Assembly: GCF_001905345.1 (NCBI RefSeq)
Contig: NZ_LFBV01000003.1
Location: 352,234-416,233, forward strand
Origin: Streptomyces uncialis
GTDB lineage: Bacteria; Actinomycetota; Actinomycetes; Streptomycetales; Streptomycetaceae
DNA length: 64,000 nucleotides
Direction of reading: 5' to 3'
Part shown: positions 33,446 to 42,208 of the stretch, in pieces
Numbering within the stretch: the stretch's first letter is position 1
Layout: each line of letters begins with the position of its first letter
Program-made: the position numbers and the translations under genes
Notes under the pieces: generated by a model
The model's database searches: none
The model's input: only the letters and a program-made list of their open reading frames with translations
What the model was told of the DNA's origin: nothing

Positions 33446-34585
33446 CCTGCTCGGCGGTCCGGTGAGAAGTCGTTCCACAAGATCCGCGTTGGCGTGCCTA
33501 CGCATCACGAAGTGGACCTCCCACGGCGCTCCGCGCGCCAGTTCCGCCTCGACCGCGGGCCACAGCGCACCGAAGCTCTCCAGCGGTGAGAGGCCACCGC
33601 GACCGGCGCCGAGGAGCGGCAGACAGAGGGAACGCAGCGGCGGGTCATGGTCGTCGGCCTCCCGGGCGAGGAGGGCGAAGGCGGCGGCCACGGAGCGGGT
33701 GACCACCGTGGGCGGGACGTCGTAGTCGTTGCTGTCGGGACGCGGGACGGCCACGGCCGCGTGGTACAGCCGTCGTATCCCCTGTTCGCCCAGTGCGCCG
33801 GCCGAGGTGGCGGCGACGGTTCCCGGCAGGGCCGCCCGGCCCGGCATTCCGTTCCGGGCGGCCCACCCCCACAACTCGTCGTGGACGGAGTCCTCGACGA
33901 GTCCCCCCGTAGGGTCCTTGCGTGCTCCCGCGCGTCGCAGGGTGGCGGCGACCGACGACTTGAAGGGCGCGGGCAGCGCGAAGTAGGTGTTGCACGGCGA
34001 GACCACGACGTCGATGTCCCGCAGCAGGTCCACCGAGTGGGTGTGCACCGTCACGGTGGTGCGGCGGCCGTGCACGAGCGGATGGAGCGTGCGGTGCGAG
34101 GCGGCGAGTCCGGGGAGCGCCACCGGTACGGCGCCGGGATCGGGGCGTTGCCCGTCCGCGGGGGCCGTTCCGGTCACGGACGCGGTGGCGGTGGCGGTGG
34201 CGGCGATGAGAAGGATGCGCTCCGCGATCTGACCCAGCACCATCAACTCGTGGTGCTTGCGGAACCGTTCGATGCTGACCCCGTACACCTGCGCGGCCCG
34301 GCGCCGGCGGTCGGCGGCCGGCCAGTCCCGGGTGCCCGCGGCGAGTCCGAGACTGTACTCGGCGGCGGTCTGCAAGGTGCCCCCGCCGATGCCCGCGACG
34401 GCGGTCCGCAGCAACTGCTCCACCGTGGCGGGACCCGTCGCGGTCCCGGCGTGACCCGGCCGGTGCACGATCCGGGAGAGCTCGGGAGTGCTGAGCGAGC
34501 GCAGTCCCACGACCCCGGCCCGTCTCACCATCCGCACCTCCGCCAGTACCGCCCCGTGTTCGGGCAAGGGAAAGGAGTGCGCCAT
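33434..34585 (-). CDS. Macro-domain protein with N-terminal helical module
   Basis: 383 residues. The C-terminal 200 residues are a macro domain (ADP-ribose-binding fold): DIDVVVSPCNTYFALP resembles the V-x-x-x-N-x-x-L entry motif, and GTVAATSAGAL with LCLPLLGAGRGGLSP the loops that bind the ligand. The N-terminal part has a helical module (LSTPELSRIVHRP, then RRRRAAQVYGVSIERFRKHHE) of a type I associate with actinobacterial signalling and conflict proteins. Macro domains bind or remove ADP-ribose; activity cannot be predicted here. The ATG start has a poor SD; a GTG ten codons upstream is possible. It is followed after 67 bp by the antitoxin-RES-CHAT genes on the same strand, so it is likely the first gene of that operon. 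Confidence 0.8.
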   Translation of the reverse strand: MAHSFPLPEHGAVLAEVRMVRRAGVVGLRSLSTPELSRIVHRPGHAGTATGPATVEQLLRTAVAGIGGGTLQTAAEYSLGLAAGTRDWPAADRRRRAAQVYGVSIERFRKHHELMVLGQIAERILLIAATATATASVTGTAPADGQRPDPGAVPVALPGLAASHRTLHPLVHGRRTTVTVHTHSVDLLRDIDVVVSPCNTYFALPAPFKSSVAATLRRAGARKDPTGGLVEDSVHDELWGWAARNGMPGRAALPGTVAATSAGALGEQGIRRLYHAAVAVPRPDSNDYDVPPTVVTRSVAAAFALLAREADDHDPPLRSLCLPLLGAGRGGLSPLESFGALWPAVEAELARGAPWEVHFVMRRHANADLVERLLTGPPSRTHQ

Positions 34586-34830
34586 GGCGGCAACAGTGTC
34601 ACCCGCGCTCACCACGTCACAAGCCCGTTCGCTCCCTCCATTACACAGGTCGGGCTGGGCACGCCCCGGTCGTTCCCGGGTCGTTTCCGGGTAGGGGCCG
34701 TTCGCGGCGCCGCCGTCGGGAGGTGCGGGGCATGCGCTGGTCCGGCGCCCGGGCGGTCCGGCTCAGCCGCTCCGGCATGCGGGCGGTCCGGCATCCGCAC
34801 GGTCCAGGTCCGGCATCCGGGCGCCGGTAA

Positions 34831-34896
34831 TCACTCCCCGCGGAGGTCACGCCCCTCACCGGACACCGTCCGCGCCGGTCACTCCCCGCGGAGGTC
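34831..34896. repeat. Duplicated 3' end of paaK
   Basis: TCACTCCCCGCGGAGGTC occurs at 34831-34848 and at 34879-34896. The second copy encodes the last residues and stop of the phenylacetate-CoA ligase; the first lies 30-48 bp downstream of that stop. Flanking GCCGGT is also shared, with a small indel. Confidence 0.8.
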
Positions 34897-36237
34897 CTTG
34901 ACCCGGCGGAGCTTCCCGAGCGAGCGTTCCAGGGTCTCGGGCGGGACGATCCGCGCCTCGACGGTGACTCCCACCCCGTCCTTGACCCCTTGGACGATGG
35001 ACCGGGCGGCGGCCTCCCGCTGCCCGGGGCCGGCCTGGGGCCGCGCCTCGACCAGGACGGTCATATGGTCCATCCGGTCCCGGCGGGTCAGCTCGATCCG
35101 GAAGTGCGGTGCGACGCCGGGGGTGCGCAGCACGATCTCCTCGATCTGGCTGGGGAAGACGTTCACCCCGCGCAGGATGATCATGTCGTCGCAGCGGCCG
35201 GTGATCTTCTCGATCCGGCGGAAGGCGGGCCTTGCGGTGCCGGGCAGCAGCCGGGTCAGGTCGCGGGTGCGGTAGCGGACGACCGGCAGCGCCTCCTTGG
35301 TGAGCGAGGTGAGGACGAGTTCGCCTTCCTCGCCGTCGGGGAGCACCGCGCCGGTGAGCGGGTCGACCACCTCGGGGTAGAAGTGGTCCTCCCACACATG
35401 CAGTCCGTCCTTGGTCTCCACGCACTCCTGCGCGACGCCGGGACCGATCACCTCGGACAGACCGTATATGTCGACGGCGTGGATGCCCGCGCGTTCCTCG
35501 ATCTCGCGGCGCATCTCCTCCGTCCACGGCTCCGCGCCGAAGATGCCCACCTCCAGGGAGCTGGTACGCGGATCGATCCCCTGCTTCTCGAACTCGTCGA
35601 GCAAGGTGAGCATGTAGGACGGGGTGATCATGATGATCTCGGGCCGGAAGTCCTGGATGATCCGCACCTGGCGTGCCGTCATACCGCCGGAGGCCGGGAT
35701 CACGGTGCATCCGGCCCGCTCGGCCCCGTAGTGCGCGCCGAGACCTCCGGTGAACAGGCCGTAGCCGTAGGAGATGTGCGCCTTGTGGCCGGGGCGGCCA
35801 CCGGCCGCCCGGATGGAACGGGCCATCACATCCGCCCAGACGGACAGGTCGTTGTCCGTGTATCCCACGACGGTGGGGCGGCCGGTGGTGCCGCTGGAGG
35901 CGTGCACGCGCCGGACATCGGCCATCGGGACGGCGAACATCCCGAACGGATAGGTGTCCCGCAGATCGGCCTTCGTGGTGAAGGGGAAGCGGGACAGGTC
36001 ACCGAGGGAACGGCAGTCGCCGGGCCCTGTCCCGGCCTCGTCGAACTTCGCGCGGTACAGCTCGACGTTGTCGTAGGCGTGGCGCAGCGTGGACCGCAGC
36101 CGGTCGAGCTGGAGTTCCTCCAGCTGCCGACGGGTCAGCCGCTCGGCGTCGTCCAGCAGGCCGGGAGGAATCACCTCGCCCCGCTTGCCGCCGGACGGGC
36201 GGCCCGGGGGCACCGAGGCCGTCGGTTCGCTGCTCAT
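34879..36237 (-). CDS. paaK: Phenylacetate-CoA ligase
   Basis: 452-residue adenylate-forming enzyme that activates phenylacetate with ATP and CoA. Diagnostic segments are the P-loop ASSGTTGRPTVVGYT, the YGLSEVIGPGVAQEC motif and the C-terminal GRCDDMIILRGVNVFPSQIEE with the PaaK lid domain. Its length matches PaaK. No other paa genes (epoxidase PaaABCDE, PaaG, PaaZ) are in the window, so it is an orphan here; it could also serve an aryl-acid branch of secondary metabolism. A strong TTGACA promoter with a TetR-type palindrome lies upstream. Confidence 0.93.
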   Translation of the reverse strand: MSSEPTASVPPGRPSGGKRGEVIPPGLLDDAERLTRRQLEELQLDRLRSTLRHAYDNVELYRAKFDEAGTGPGDCRSLGDLSRFPFTTKADLRDTYPFGMFAVPMADVRRVHASSGTTGRPTVVGYTDNDLSVWADVMARSIRAAGGRPGHKAHISYGYGLFTGGLGAHYGAERAGCTVIPASGGMTARQVRIIQDFRPEIIMITPSYMLTLLDEFEKQGIDPRTSSLEVGIFGAEPWTEEMRREIEERAGIHAVDIYGLSEVIGPGVAQECVETKDGLHVWEDHFYPEVVDPLTGAVLPDGEEGELVLTSLTKEALPVVRYRTRDLTRLLPGTARPAFRRIEKITGRCDDMIILRGVNVFPSQIEEIVLRTPGVAPHFRIELTRRDRMDHMTVLVEARPQAGPGQREAAARSIVQGVKDGVGVTVEARIVPPETLERSLGKLRRVKDLRGE

Positions 36238-36685
36238 CGCGACTCCTTCGTCGTCGTGCCCGGTGTCCTGGTCACCGCCGTACCTTCACCACGCGCCGCG
36301 GTGTCTCCCGCCGGGCCCCGGGGCAGCCGGTCTCCCCCGGGCCGCCGCTCCCCCGCCGGACCGACGGTCCACGCCAACGACCCGACCGACCATTCGGTCA
36401 CCGTGCGCCACGCCCAGTAATCCAGCCACCCCGCCGCCTGTCAAGGGTGGCCCGTCGGGGACATGCGACGGACAGCCACTCCCGTGCCGTCGCACGGACG
36501 GGGCAAGGCGGCGGGCAGCCCGGCCGACCGCCGCGCGCTGCCGGGCGGGGGCGGCGGACACCGGCACGACCCGTCCGGTCCGGTCCGGTCCGCGTGCCGG
36601 AACGGCGGCGTCCGCCGGCGGCGCATGGAGCAATTACCCTCTGATCCAGTGAAGTTGCCGCACCATCGAGACGGGACGAACAGCC
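36238..36685. other. Divergent region between paaK and grpB-like gene
   Basis: 448 bp without a supported gene. The paaK promoter and operator occupy 36384-36444. Beyond that the sequence is GC-rich with scattered Pro/Arg-encoding open frames on both strands and no clear hairpin. A weak AT-rich patch (AATTACCCT near 36632-36640) may be the -10 of the GrpB gene. Confidence 0.5.
36384..36444 (-). promoter_or_regulatory. paaK promoter with TetR-type operator
   Basis: On the minus strand a perfect -35 TTGACA (36444-36439) is followed after 17 bp by ATTACT (36421-36416). Just downstream, at the predicted start of transcription, lies the perfect 16-bp dyad GACCGA-CCAT-TCGGTC (36384-36399). The dyad resembles operators of TetR repressors of phenylacetate genes. 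The repressor gene itself is not in the window. Confidence 0.65.
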
Positions 36686-37318
36686 ATGACGGATCAGGAA
36701 CGACACGAGCAGGAGATTCCTCGTGTCCCGATGACCGACGAGGAGATCGAAGCGGCGAACCTCGAAACAGCTCCTCGGCTCGACAGCGCTGTCCAACTGA
36801 AGGAGTACACCCCCGAATGGGCCACGGGGTTCGAGGAGGAAGCCGCCCGGATGAGCGAAGGGCTGGACGGACTGCCCCACCAGGTCGAGCACACCGGTTC
36901 CACCTCGGTACCCGGGCTGCCCGCCAAACCGGTCATCGACATCCTGCTGATCGTCCCGGACTCGGCGGACGAGTCCGCCTACGTGCCCGCCCTGGAGGCC
37001 ATCGGTTACACGCTCGCGATCCGGGAGCCCGACTGGTACGAGCATCGCGTCCTGCGCAAGCCCGCTCCCGCCCCCGGCGCCGAGTCGGCCAATCTGCATG
37101 TGCTCTCCACCGGCTGCCCCGAGATCGCCCGTATGCTCCTGTTCCGCGACTGGCTGCGCACCCATACCGATGAACGGGACCTCTACGCCCGGACCAAGCA
37201 GGACCTCGCACGGCGGACATGGACGTACATGCAGCACTACGCCGACGCGAAGAGCGAAGTCATCGCGGCGATCCTCGAACGCGCGGACCGGGGCACAGCG
37301 GCGCACCGCGAAAGCTGA
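36686..37318 (+). CDS. GrpB-family (nucleotidyltransferase-fold) protein
   Basis: 210 residues. The GrpB/UPF0157 signature is clear: VQLKEYTPEWATGFEEEA, then HTGSTSVPGLPAKPVIDILLIV, ending in a helical segment (LARRTWTYMQHYADAKSEVIAAILE). The fold belongs to the pol-beta nucleotidyltransferase superfamily; the function is unknown, although a few members are fused to dephospho-CoA kinase. The N-terminus is extended by about 35 acidic residues compared with short members. It stands alone. The SD (GGGACG) is weak. Confidence 0.85.
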   Translation: MTDQERHEQEIPRVPMTDEEIEAANLETAPRLDSAVQLKEYTPEWATGFEEEAARMSEGLDGLPHQVEHTGSTSVPGLPAKPVIDILLIVPDSADESAYVPALEAIGYTLAIREPDWYEHRVLRKPAPAPGAESANLHVLSTGCPEIARMLLFRDWLRTHTDERDLYARTKQDLARRTWTYMQHYADAKSEVIAAILERADRGTAAHRES

Positions 37319-37580
37319 ACCCCCTGTCCCCGCCTTCGGCAGCCCTTTCGGCTCATGGGTGATGCCGGTTCGCCGCGGGGACGGACCCTCCCCACCCTCC
37401 CCCGTTCTTCGTCACCCGCACATGGCTGCGTCCCAGTGGCCACGTCCGTAACACCAGTCGTCCGGACCCGCCTCGCACCGGCGACGAGCAGGGATTTCGC
37501 GGGTCACGAAACGGGCACTCCACCCACCCCTGGGCATGCCCCGCTCGATGATGGCCCCACGCCAATCCCTGGGGGGGACC

Positions 37581-38078
37581 ATGGACACCCGCACCGCCGT
37601 CGCCACGATCGCCGCGCTACTGCTCTCGACGCTTGCCGCATGCGGCAACGACGGCCCCGACAAGACCACGATCCTGCCGCTGAGAACCACCAGCCCGGCC
37701 CCCATGCCCTCACCAGTCCACGACTTCGAGGACTGTCAGGCCCTCCTCGACCGCGCCTACCAGGCCGACGACGTCCGGGACGTGTCCGGGGAACCCGAGT
37801 GCGAGGCCCTGACGGCCGCCGAGTACCGGGAGGCCGTGGCCGCCGTACTCACGGAGCACAAGGACGAGATCCTGGCGTACGAGCCCACGCACACCGACAA
37901 GGCCGTCTGGGATGTCGCGTGGGAGGCGATCGGGCCCGCGCAGCGGAAGCGGATCTGCCGGGAGATCGAGGCGACAGGGGCGGAAGCCGTGGGCGTCGAC
38001 CTCGCGGACGGTTCGGCCGGCCGGGGCGAGAACGAGGGGATCGCGCAGGCCGAGTACTACGAGAACGAGAAGTGCTGA
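37581..38078 (+). CDS. Small lipoprotein
   Basis: 165 residues. The N-terminus MDTRTAVATIAALLLSTLAAC is a lipoprotein signal with lipobox LAAC (Cys21). After a Thr/Pro-rich spacer the mature domain is acidic and helical, with four cysteines (in DFEDCQAL, EPECEAL, KRICREI and the C-terminal Cys), which may pair in disulphides. Not recognised as a named family. The start follows a run of seven G residues. It is exposed on the outer face of the membrane. The gene converges with the SpoIIE-type gene; the 191 bp between them show no convincing hairpin. Confidence 0.75.
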   Translation: MDTRTAVATIAALLLSTLAACGNDGPDKTTILPLRTTSPAPMPSPVHDFEDCQALLDRAYQADDVRDVSGEPECEALTAAEYREAVAAVLTEHKDEILAYEPTHTDKAVWDVAWEAIGPAQRKRICREIEATGAEAVGVDLADGSAGRGENEGIAQAEYYENEKC

Positions 38079-38269
38079 GCGGCGGGTGGGCGTGACGGCG
38101 TCCCGGTCCGGCGTTCCGGTCGACGGGTGACGGGTGACGGGCGGATCGGCGTGGCGGGTCCGGCGGCGTCGGAAGCGGCGTTGCCGGCGGCTGCGGCGGA
38201 GGCACTGTCGGACCGGGCGCGGCCCTCGTCCCGGACGGTCCCATGGGGCCGCCGGGGCCGGGGTCCGCG

Positions 38270-41029
38270 TCAGATGTCGTCCAGGCCGAGCAGGTCGTCG
38301 AAGACGGCCGGCGGGGTCCCCGTGGGGTGGATCGCCTGTTCCGTCCACAGCACCTTGCCGGTGGCGGTGTATCGGGTGCCCCACCGGTCGGCCAGCTGGG
38401 CCACGAGGAACAGGCCGCGTCCGCCCTCGTCGGTCAGCGCGGCGCGGCGCAGATGCGGGGCGGTGCTGCTGCCGTCGGAGACCTCGCAGATGAGACCGGC
38501 GCCGTGGATCAGCCGTACGGTGATGGGCTGAGTGGCGTAGCGGATGGCGTTGGTGATGAGTTCGCTGAGGATCAGTTCGGCGGTGAAGGCGATGTCGTCG
38601 AGGCCCCAGGCCGCCAACTGGCGCGCGCACGCGTTGCGGGTCACGGCGACGGCCGCGGGGTCGGACGGCACCTCCCACTGCGCCACCGAGTCCGGGTCCA
38701 GCGGGCGGGTGCGGGCCACCATCAGGGCGATGTCGTCGCCCGGGTCCTCGGGCAGCATGGCGTCGAGGATCTCCTGGCAGGTCTCCTCCGGTCCGAGGCC
38801 CGCCCTGCCCGTGACGGCGGTCCGCAGGAGGGCGAGCCCCGCGTCGATGTCGCGGCGCCGGTCCTCGACCAGGCCGTCGGTGTAGAGGATGAGCCGGGCC
38901 CCCTCGGGCAGCTGGATCTGGGTGCTCTCCACCGGGAGCCCGCCGCCCGCTCCCAGAGGCGGTGAGGGGGAGAGCCGGGGGTAGTACGCCGTGCCGTCGG
39001 GGAGGGCCACGAGCGGTGGGGGGTGTCCCGCGGCGGCCAGGGAGCAGCTTCCGGTGATCGGGTCGTAGACGGCGTACAGGCAGGTCGCTCCGGTGACGTC
39101 ATGGCTCTGTTCGTCGGTGGTCCGGTCCTGGTCCATCTGCTCCACCAGCTCGTCCAGATGGCTGAGGATCTCGTCCGGGGCGAGGTCGAGGGAGGAGAAG
39201 TTGTGCACGGCTGTCCGCAGTCGCCCCATGGTGGCGGCGGCGTGCAGACCGTGGCCGACCACATCGCCGACGACGAGGGCGACCCGGGCGCCGGGCAGGG
39301 GGATGACGTCGAACCAGTCGCCTCCGACCCCCGCCTGGGCGGGCAGATAGCGGGTCGCCACCTCCAGGGCGGTCTGGACGGGCAGACCGCGCGGCATGAG
39401 GCTGCGTTGCAACGTCACTGCCACGGAGTGCTCCTTGGTGTACCGGCGGGCGTTGTCGATGCAGACCGCCGCCCGTGCGGTGAGTTCCTCGGCGAGGGCG
39501 AGATCGTCGTCCTCGAACGGTTCGGGCTTCTCCGAACGCCAGAAGCTGGCCACGCCCAGCACCACCCCGCGCGCCGAGAGCGGGGCGCTGATCAGGGAAT
39601 GGATGCCGTAGTCGACGATGCGCCGCGCGCGCTCGGGGTCCTGGGCGTGCCAGCCCGCGGCCCGGCGCAGATCGGGTTCGACGACGGCACGGCCGCTGGA
39701 GAGCCCCTGCGCCTGGGGGGTGGAGCTCACGAGCCGGATCAGCCGCCCCCGGGGATAGAGCGGGTGGTCGTCCCGGACGCCCGTGACGGCGGTGCGCCGC
39801 AGGACCCGTTCGGTGCCCTGGAGCTCGTCGCCGCGCAGGACGGGTTCCGCCAGGTCGACGGTGGCGAAGTCGGCGAACCGGGGTACGGCGGTCTCGGCGA
39901 GTTCCTGGGCGGTGCGCGGGACTTCCAGGGTGGTTCCGACATGTACGGAGGCGTCGTAGAGCACCCCCAGCCGGCGCCGTGCCGCGTCGGCGCTGCTGGA
40001 GAGGGCGAGCAGTTCGGTGGAGTCGCGCAGGGTGGCGACGCTGCCGTCCGGGCCGTGGCGCGAGGTGGGGCGCTGGTTGACCGCCAGCAGCCGTCCGCCC
40101 GCCTCGTGCATCTCGTCGGCGACGGCCCGGCCCGACGACAGGAGTTCGGCGACGCCGCCGGAGAGACCGAGGTCCGTCACCTTCCGGCCTTCGGAGCCCG
40201 GCGGGAGTTCGAGCAGCCGCTGGGCCTCGTCGTTGGCCAGGACCAGCCTTCGCTCCCGGTCGACGATGACCACGCCTTCCTTGACCGCGTGGAGCACGGC
40301 GTCGTGGTGGTCGTACAGACGGGTGATCTCGGCCGGGCCGAGTCCGTGTGTCTGGCGCAGCAGCCGTCTGCTGAGCAGGGCCGCGCCGGCCGTGGAGACG
40401 GCCACCGCACCGACGACGCCGCCGATGACCAGCGGCAACTGGTCGGCGGCGGCGCTGCTGACCTCGGCGATGGTGACGCCCGCACCGACGGCGCCGACCA
40501 CGGTCCCGCCGCGGTTCCTGACGGGGACGTAGGCCCGGATCTGCGGTCCGAGCGTGCCCACCCGCTCCTCGACGACCGTGTGTCCGGCGAGGAGCGGGGT
40601 GATGTCCCGGGAGCTGGGCTTGCCGATACGGTCCGGAAGGGGATGGGTGTAGCGCAGGCCGTCGCGTCCCACGACGACCACGAAGTCCACGTCCGAGCCC
40701 TTCCGGGCGGCTTCGGCGCCGGGCTGGAGCAGGGCCGTGGGATCGGACGACTCCAGGGCGGGAGCGACACCCGGGGAGTTGGCGAAGCCCTGGGCGACGG
40801 CGAGCGAGCGGCTGGCGGCCTCCTGCTCGCTCTCCCGCTGGGCGAGGAGCAGCAGCAGTGCGACGGCTCCGGCGGCCAGCAGCACCACGACGACGAGTTG
40901 CAGGACGAACATCTGACCGACGACGCTGCGCACCCCGAGGACCGAGCGTCCGCGCGGGCCTTGGTCACGAGCGGCACCGGAGTCATGGGTGTGCTCCTGC
41001 GGAGTGGACGAGCCCCTTGACACTGCCAT
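38270..41029 (-). CDS. Sensor SpoIIE-type phosphatase with HATPase domain
   Basis: 919 residues with domains in this order: TM1 (about 37-65), an extracytoplasmic single-Cache/CitA-like sensor (65-175, containing DVDFVVVVGRDGLRYTHPLPDRIGKPS), TM2 (about 180-205), PAS (about 225-325), GAF (about 345-535), PP2C/SpoIIE phosphatase (about 545-765, with GGDWFDVIPLPGARVALVVGDVVGHG and DDIALMV), and a C-terminal RsbW-like ATPase domain (about 785-905, with ELITNAIRYA and GRGLFLV). It should dephosphorylate an anti-sigma-factor antagonist in response to an external ligand, while its own kinase domain may reverse this. This is a common actinobacterial partner-switching architecture. No antagonist or sigma factor gene is adjacent. 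Confidence 0.9.
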   Translation of the reverse strand: MAVSRGSSTPQEHTHDSGAARDQGPRGRSVLGVRSVVGQMFVLQLVVVVLLAAGAVALLLLLAQRESEQEAASRSLAVAQGFANSPGVAPALESSDPTALLQPGAEAARKGSDVDFVVVVGRDGLRYTHPLPDRIGKPSSRDITPLLAGHTVVEERVGTLGPQIRAYVPVRNRGGTVVGAVGAGVTIAEVSSAAADQLPLVIGGVVGAVAVSTAGAALLSRRLLRQTHGLGPAEITRLYDHHDAVLHAVKEGVVIVDRERRLVLANDEAQRLLELPPGSEGRKVTDLGLSGGVAELLSSGRAVADEMHEAGGRLLAVNQRPTSRHGPDGSVATLRDSTELLALSSSADAARRRLGVLYDASVHVGTTLEVPRTAQELAETAVPRFADFATVDLAEPVLRGDELQGTERVLRRTAVTGVRDDHPLYPRGRLIRLVSSTPQAQGLSSGRAVVEPDLRRAAGWHAQDPERARRIVDYGIHSLISAPLSARGVVLGVASFWRSEKPEPFEDDDLALAEELTARAAVCIDNARRYTKEHSVAVTLQRSLMPRGLPVQTALEVATRYLPAQAGVGGDWFDVIPLPGARVALVVGDVVGHGLHAAATMGRLRTAVHNFSSLDLAPDEILSHLDELVEQMDQDRTTDEQSHDVTGATCLYAVYDPITGSCSLAAAGHPPPLVALPDGTAYYPRLSPSPPLGAGGGLPVESTQIQLPEGARLILYTDGLVEDRRRDIDAGLALLRTAVTGRAGLGPEETCQEILDAMLPEDPGDDIALMVARTRPLDPDSVAQWEVPSDPAAVAVTRNACARQLAAWGLDDIAFTAELILSELITNAIRYATQPITVRLIHGAGLICEVSDGSSTAPHLRRAALTDEGGRGLFLVAQLADRWGTRYTATGKVLWTEQAIHPTGTPPAVFDDLLGLDDI

Positions 41030-41155
41030 GTCGCATTTCTACAGGTTCGACGTCTCTTCGCCTCATAGGTCGGGCTCCGCGTATCGGGACGGCGCCGGTG
41101 ATCATCGTCGGCGGGCGCGGTCACGCGGACGGGAAGCGGGCCCGTCGTGGCTGTG

Positions 41156-42208
41156 TCAGGAGCCGTCCAGCAGGCCGAGCCGGGCCGCGCGCACCCCCGC
41201 CGCGAAGCGGCTCTCGGCGCCGAGTCTGCGGACCAGGGCGGCGAGCAGTCGGCGCAGGGTGCGCTCCGAGCAGCCCAGTCGGCGCGCGATCGCCTCGTCC
41301 TTGGCGCCGGAGGCGAGGAGGGCCAGTATCTCCCGCTCCCTCGGGGTCCACTCCTCGGCCGGTTCGCCGCGGCCCGTCTCCCTCCCGTAGGGCAGCGAGA
41401 CGTCCCAGTGGTGCTCGAAGACCCGGGCGAAGCACAGGGCGAGCCGGGTGCTGTGGAACAGGATGTCCTCGGGCGGTCCGGCCCCGTCCTCGGCGAGGTG
41501 CAGCGCGAGGACGGTCGTCCGGCGGTCGACGATGTTGAGCTGGAGGGGCACGGCGGCGGCGAGCCGGATCTCCGCGCCGTGGTCGGACAGCGCGGTCAGG
41601 AAGCGGGAGGCACCGGGCCTGCGCGCGGCACCGGCCGAGACGAGCAGCCGGATCGTGACGCCGCGGGCGAGCATCGCCAGGTCCGCCTCCAGGCTGTCCG
41701 CCAGATCCTCGGGCTCGGGGAAGGTGCCGCGCATGCAGAGGAGTTCGCCCTGGCACAGGACGTCCAGGTCGTACAGACGCTGGCGGAGCCGGGCGCGGTC
41801 GGTGAAGTACTCGGCCTCGACGGTCATGCGTCCGGACGTCTGAGGGTCGGCCACCAGGCGCAGCAGGCCCTGGACGGCGTCCAGACCGCGGTGGAACTGG
41901 CCGAGTTGGCGGCGCTGCTCGGCGACCAGTTCATGGAGCACCCGCTCCGGTGAGTTCGCGTGCCGCCGGTCCCGGTCGACGAGCCGCCGCGCGGTGAGCC
42001 AGTCCAGGATGTCCCCGGGCAGGACGTCCAAGGCGTCACCGCCGCGGTTGCGCTCCCGTCGGGCGGCCCTTCCCCCGGCTGTCCCCGGCCCGTCCCCGGC
42101 GTCCGCCCCGGTCCCGCCCGGCGCCGCCCCGTCCGGCGCGGACCCGGAGGAGGCGGGCGCGCTCCGGTGCGCGGCAGCGGCGTTCGTGGGCGACTCGTCG
42201 ACGGCCAT
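41156..42208 (-). CDS. LuxR-type regulator with TrmB-like sensor region
   Basis: 350 residues. The C-terminal HTH (about 285-345) reads WTPREREILALLASGAKDEAIARRLGCSERTLRRLLAALVRRL, a LuxR/GerE type. The middle (about 110-250) resembles the TrmB/PLD-like ligand region of many Streptomyces LuxR proteins (EYFTDRARLRQRLYDLDVLC; LNIVDRRTTVLALH). The first 60 residues are Ala/Gly/Pro-rich and likely disordered. No receiver domain, so it is an orphan regulator. It is divergent from the secreted subtilase gene, its most likely target, with a 17-bp palindrome between them. Confidence 0.85.
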   Translation of the reverse strand: MAVDESPTNAAAAHRSAPASSGSAPDGAAPGGTGADAGDGPGTAGGRAARRERNRGGDALDVLPGDILDWLTARRLVDRDRRHANSPERVLHELVAEQRRQLGQFHRGLDAVQGLLRLVADPQTSGRMTVEAEYFTDRARLRQRLYDLDVLCQGELLCMRGTFPEPEDLADSLEADLAMLARGVTIRLLVSAGAARRPGASRFLTALSDHGAEIRLAAAVPLQLNIVDRRTTVLALHLAEDGAGPPEDILFHSTRLALCFARVFEHHWDVSLPYGRETGRGEPAEEWTPREREILALLASGAKDEAIARRLGCSERTLRRLLAALVRRLGAESRFAAGVRAARLGLLDGS

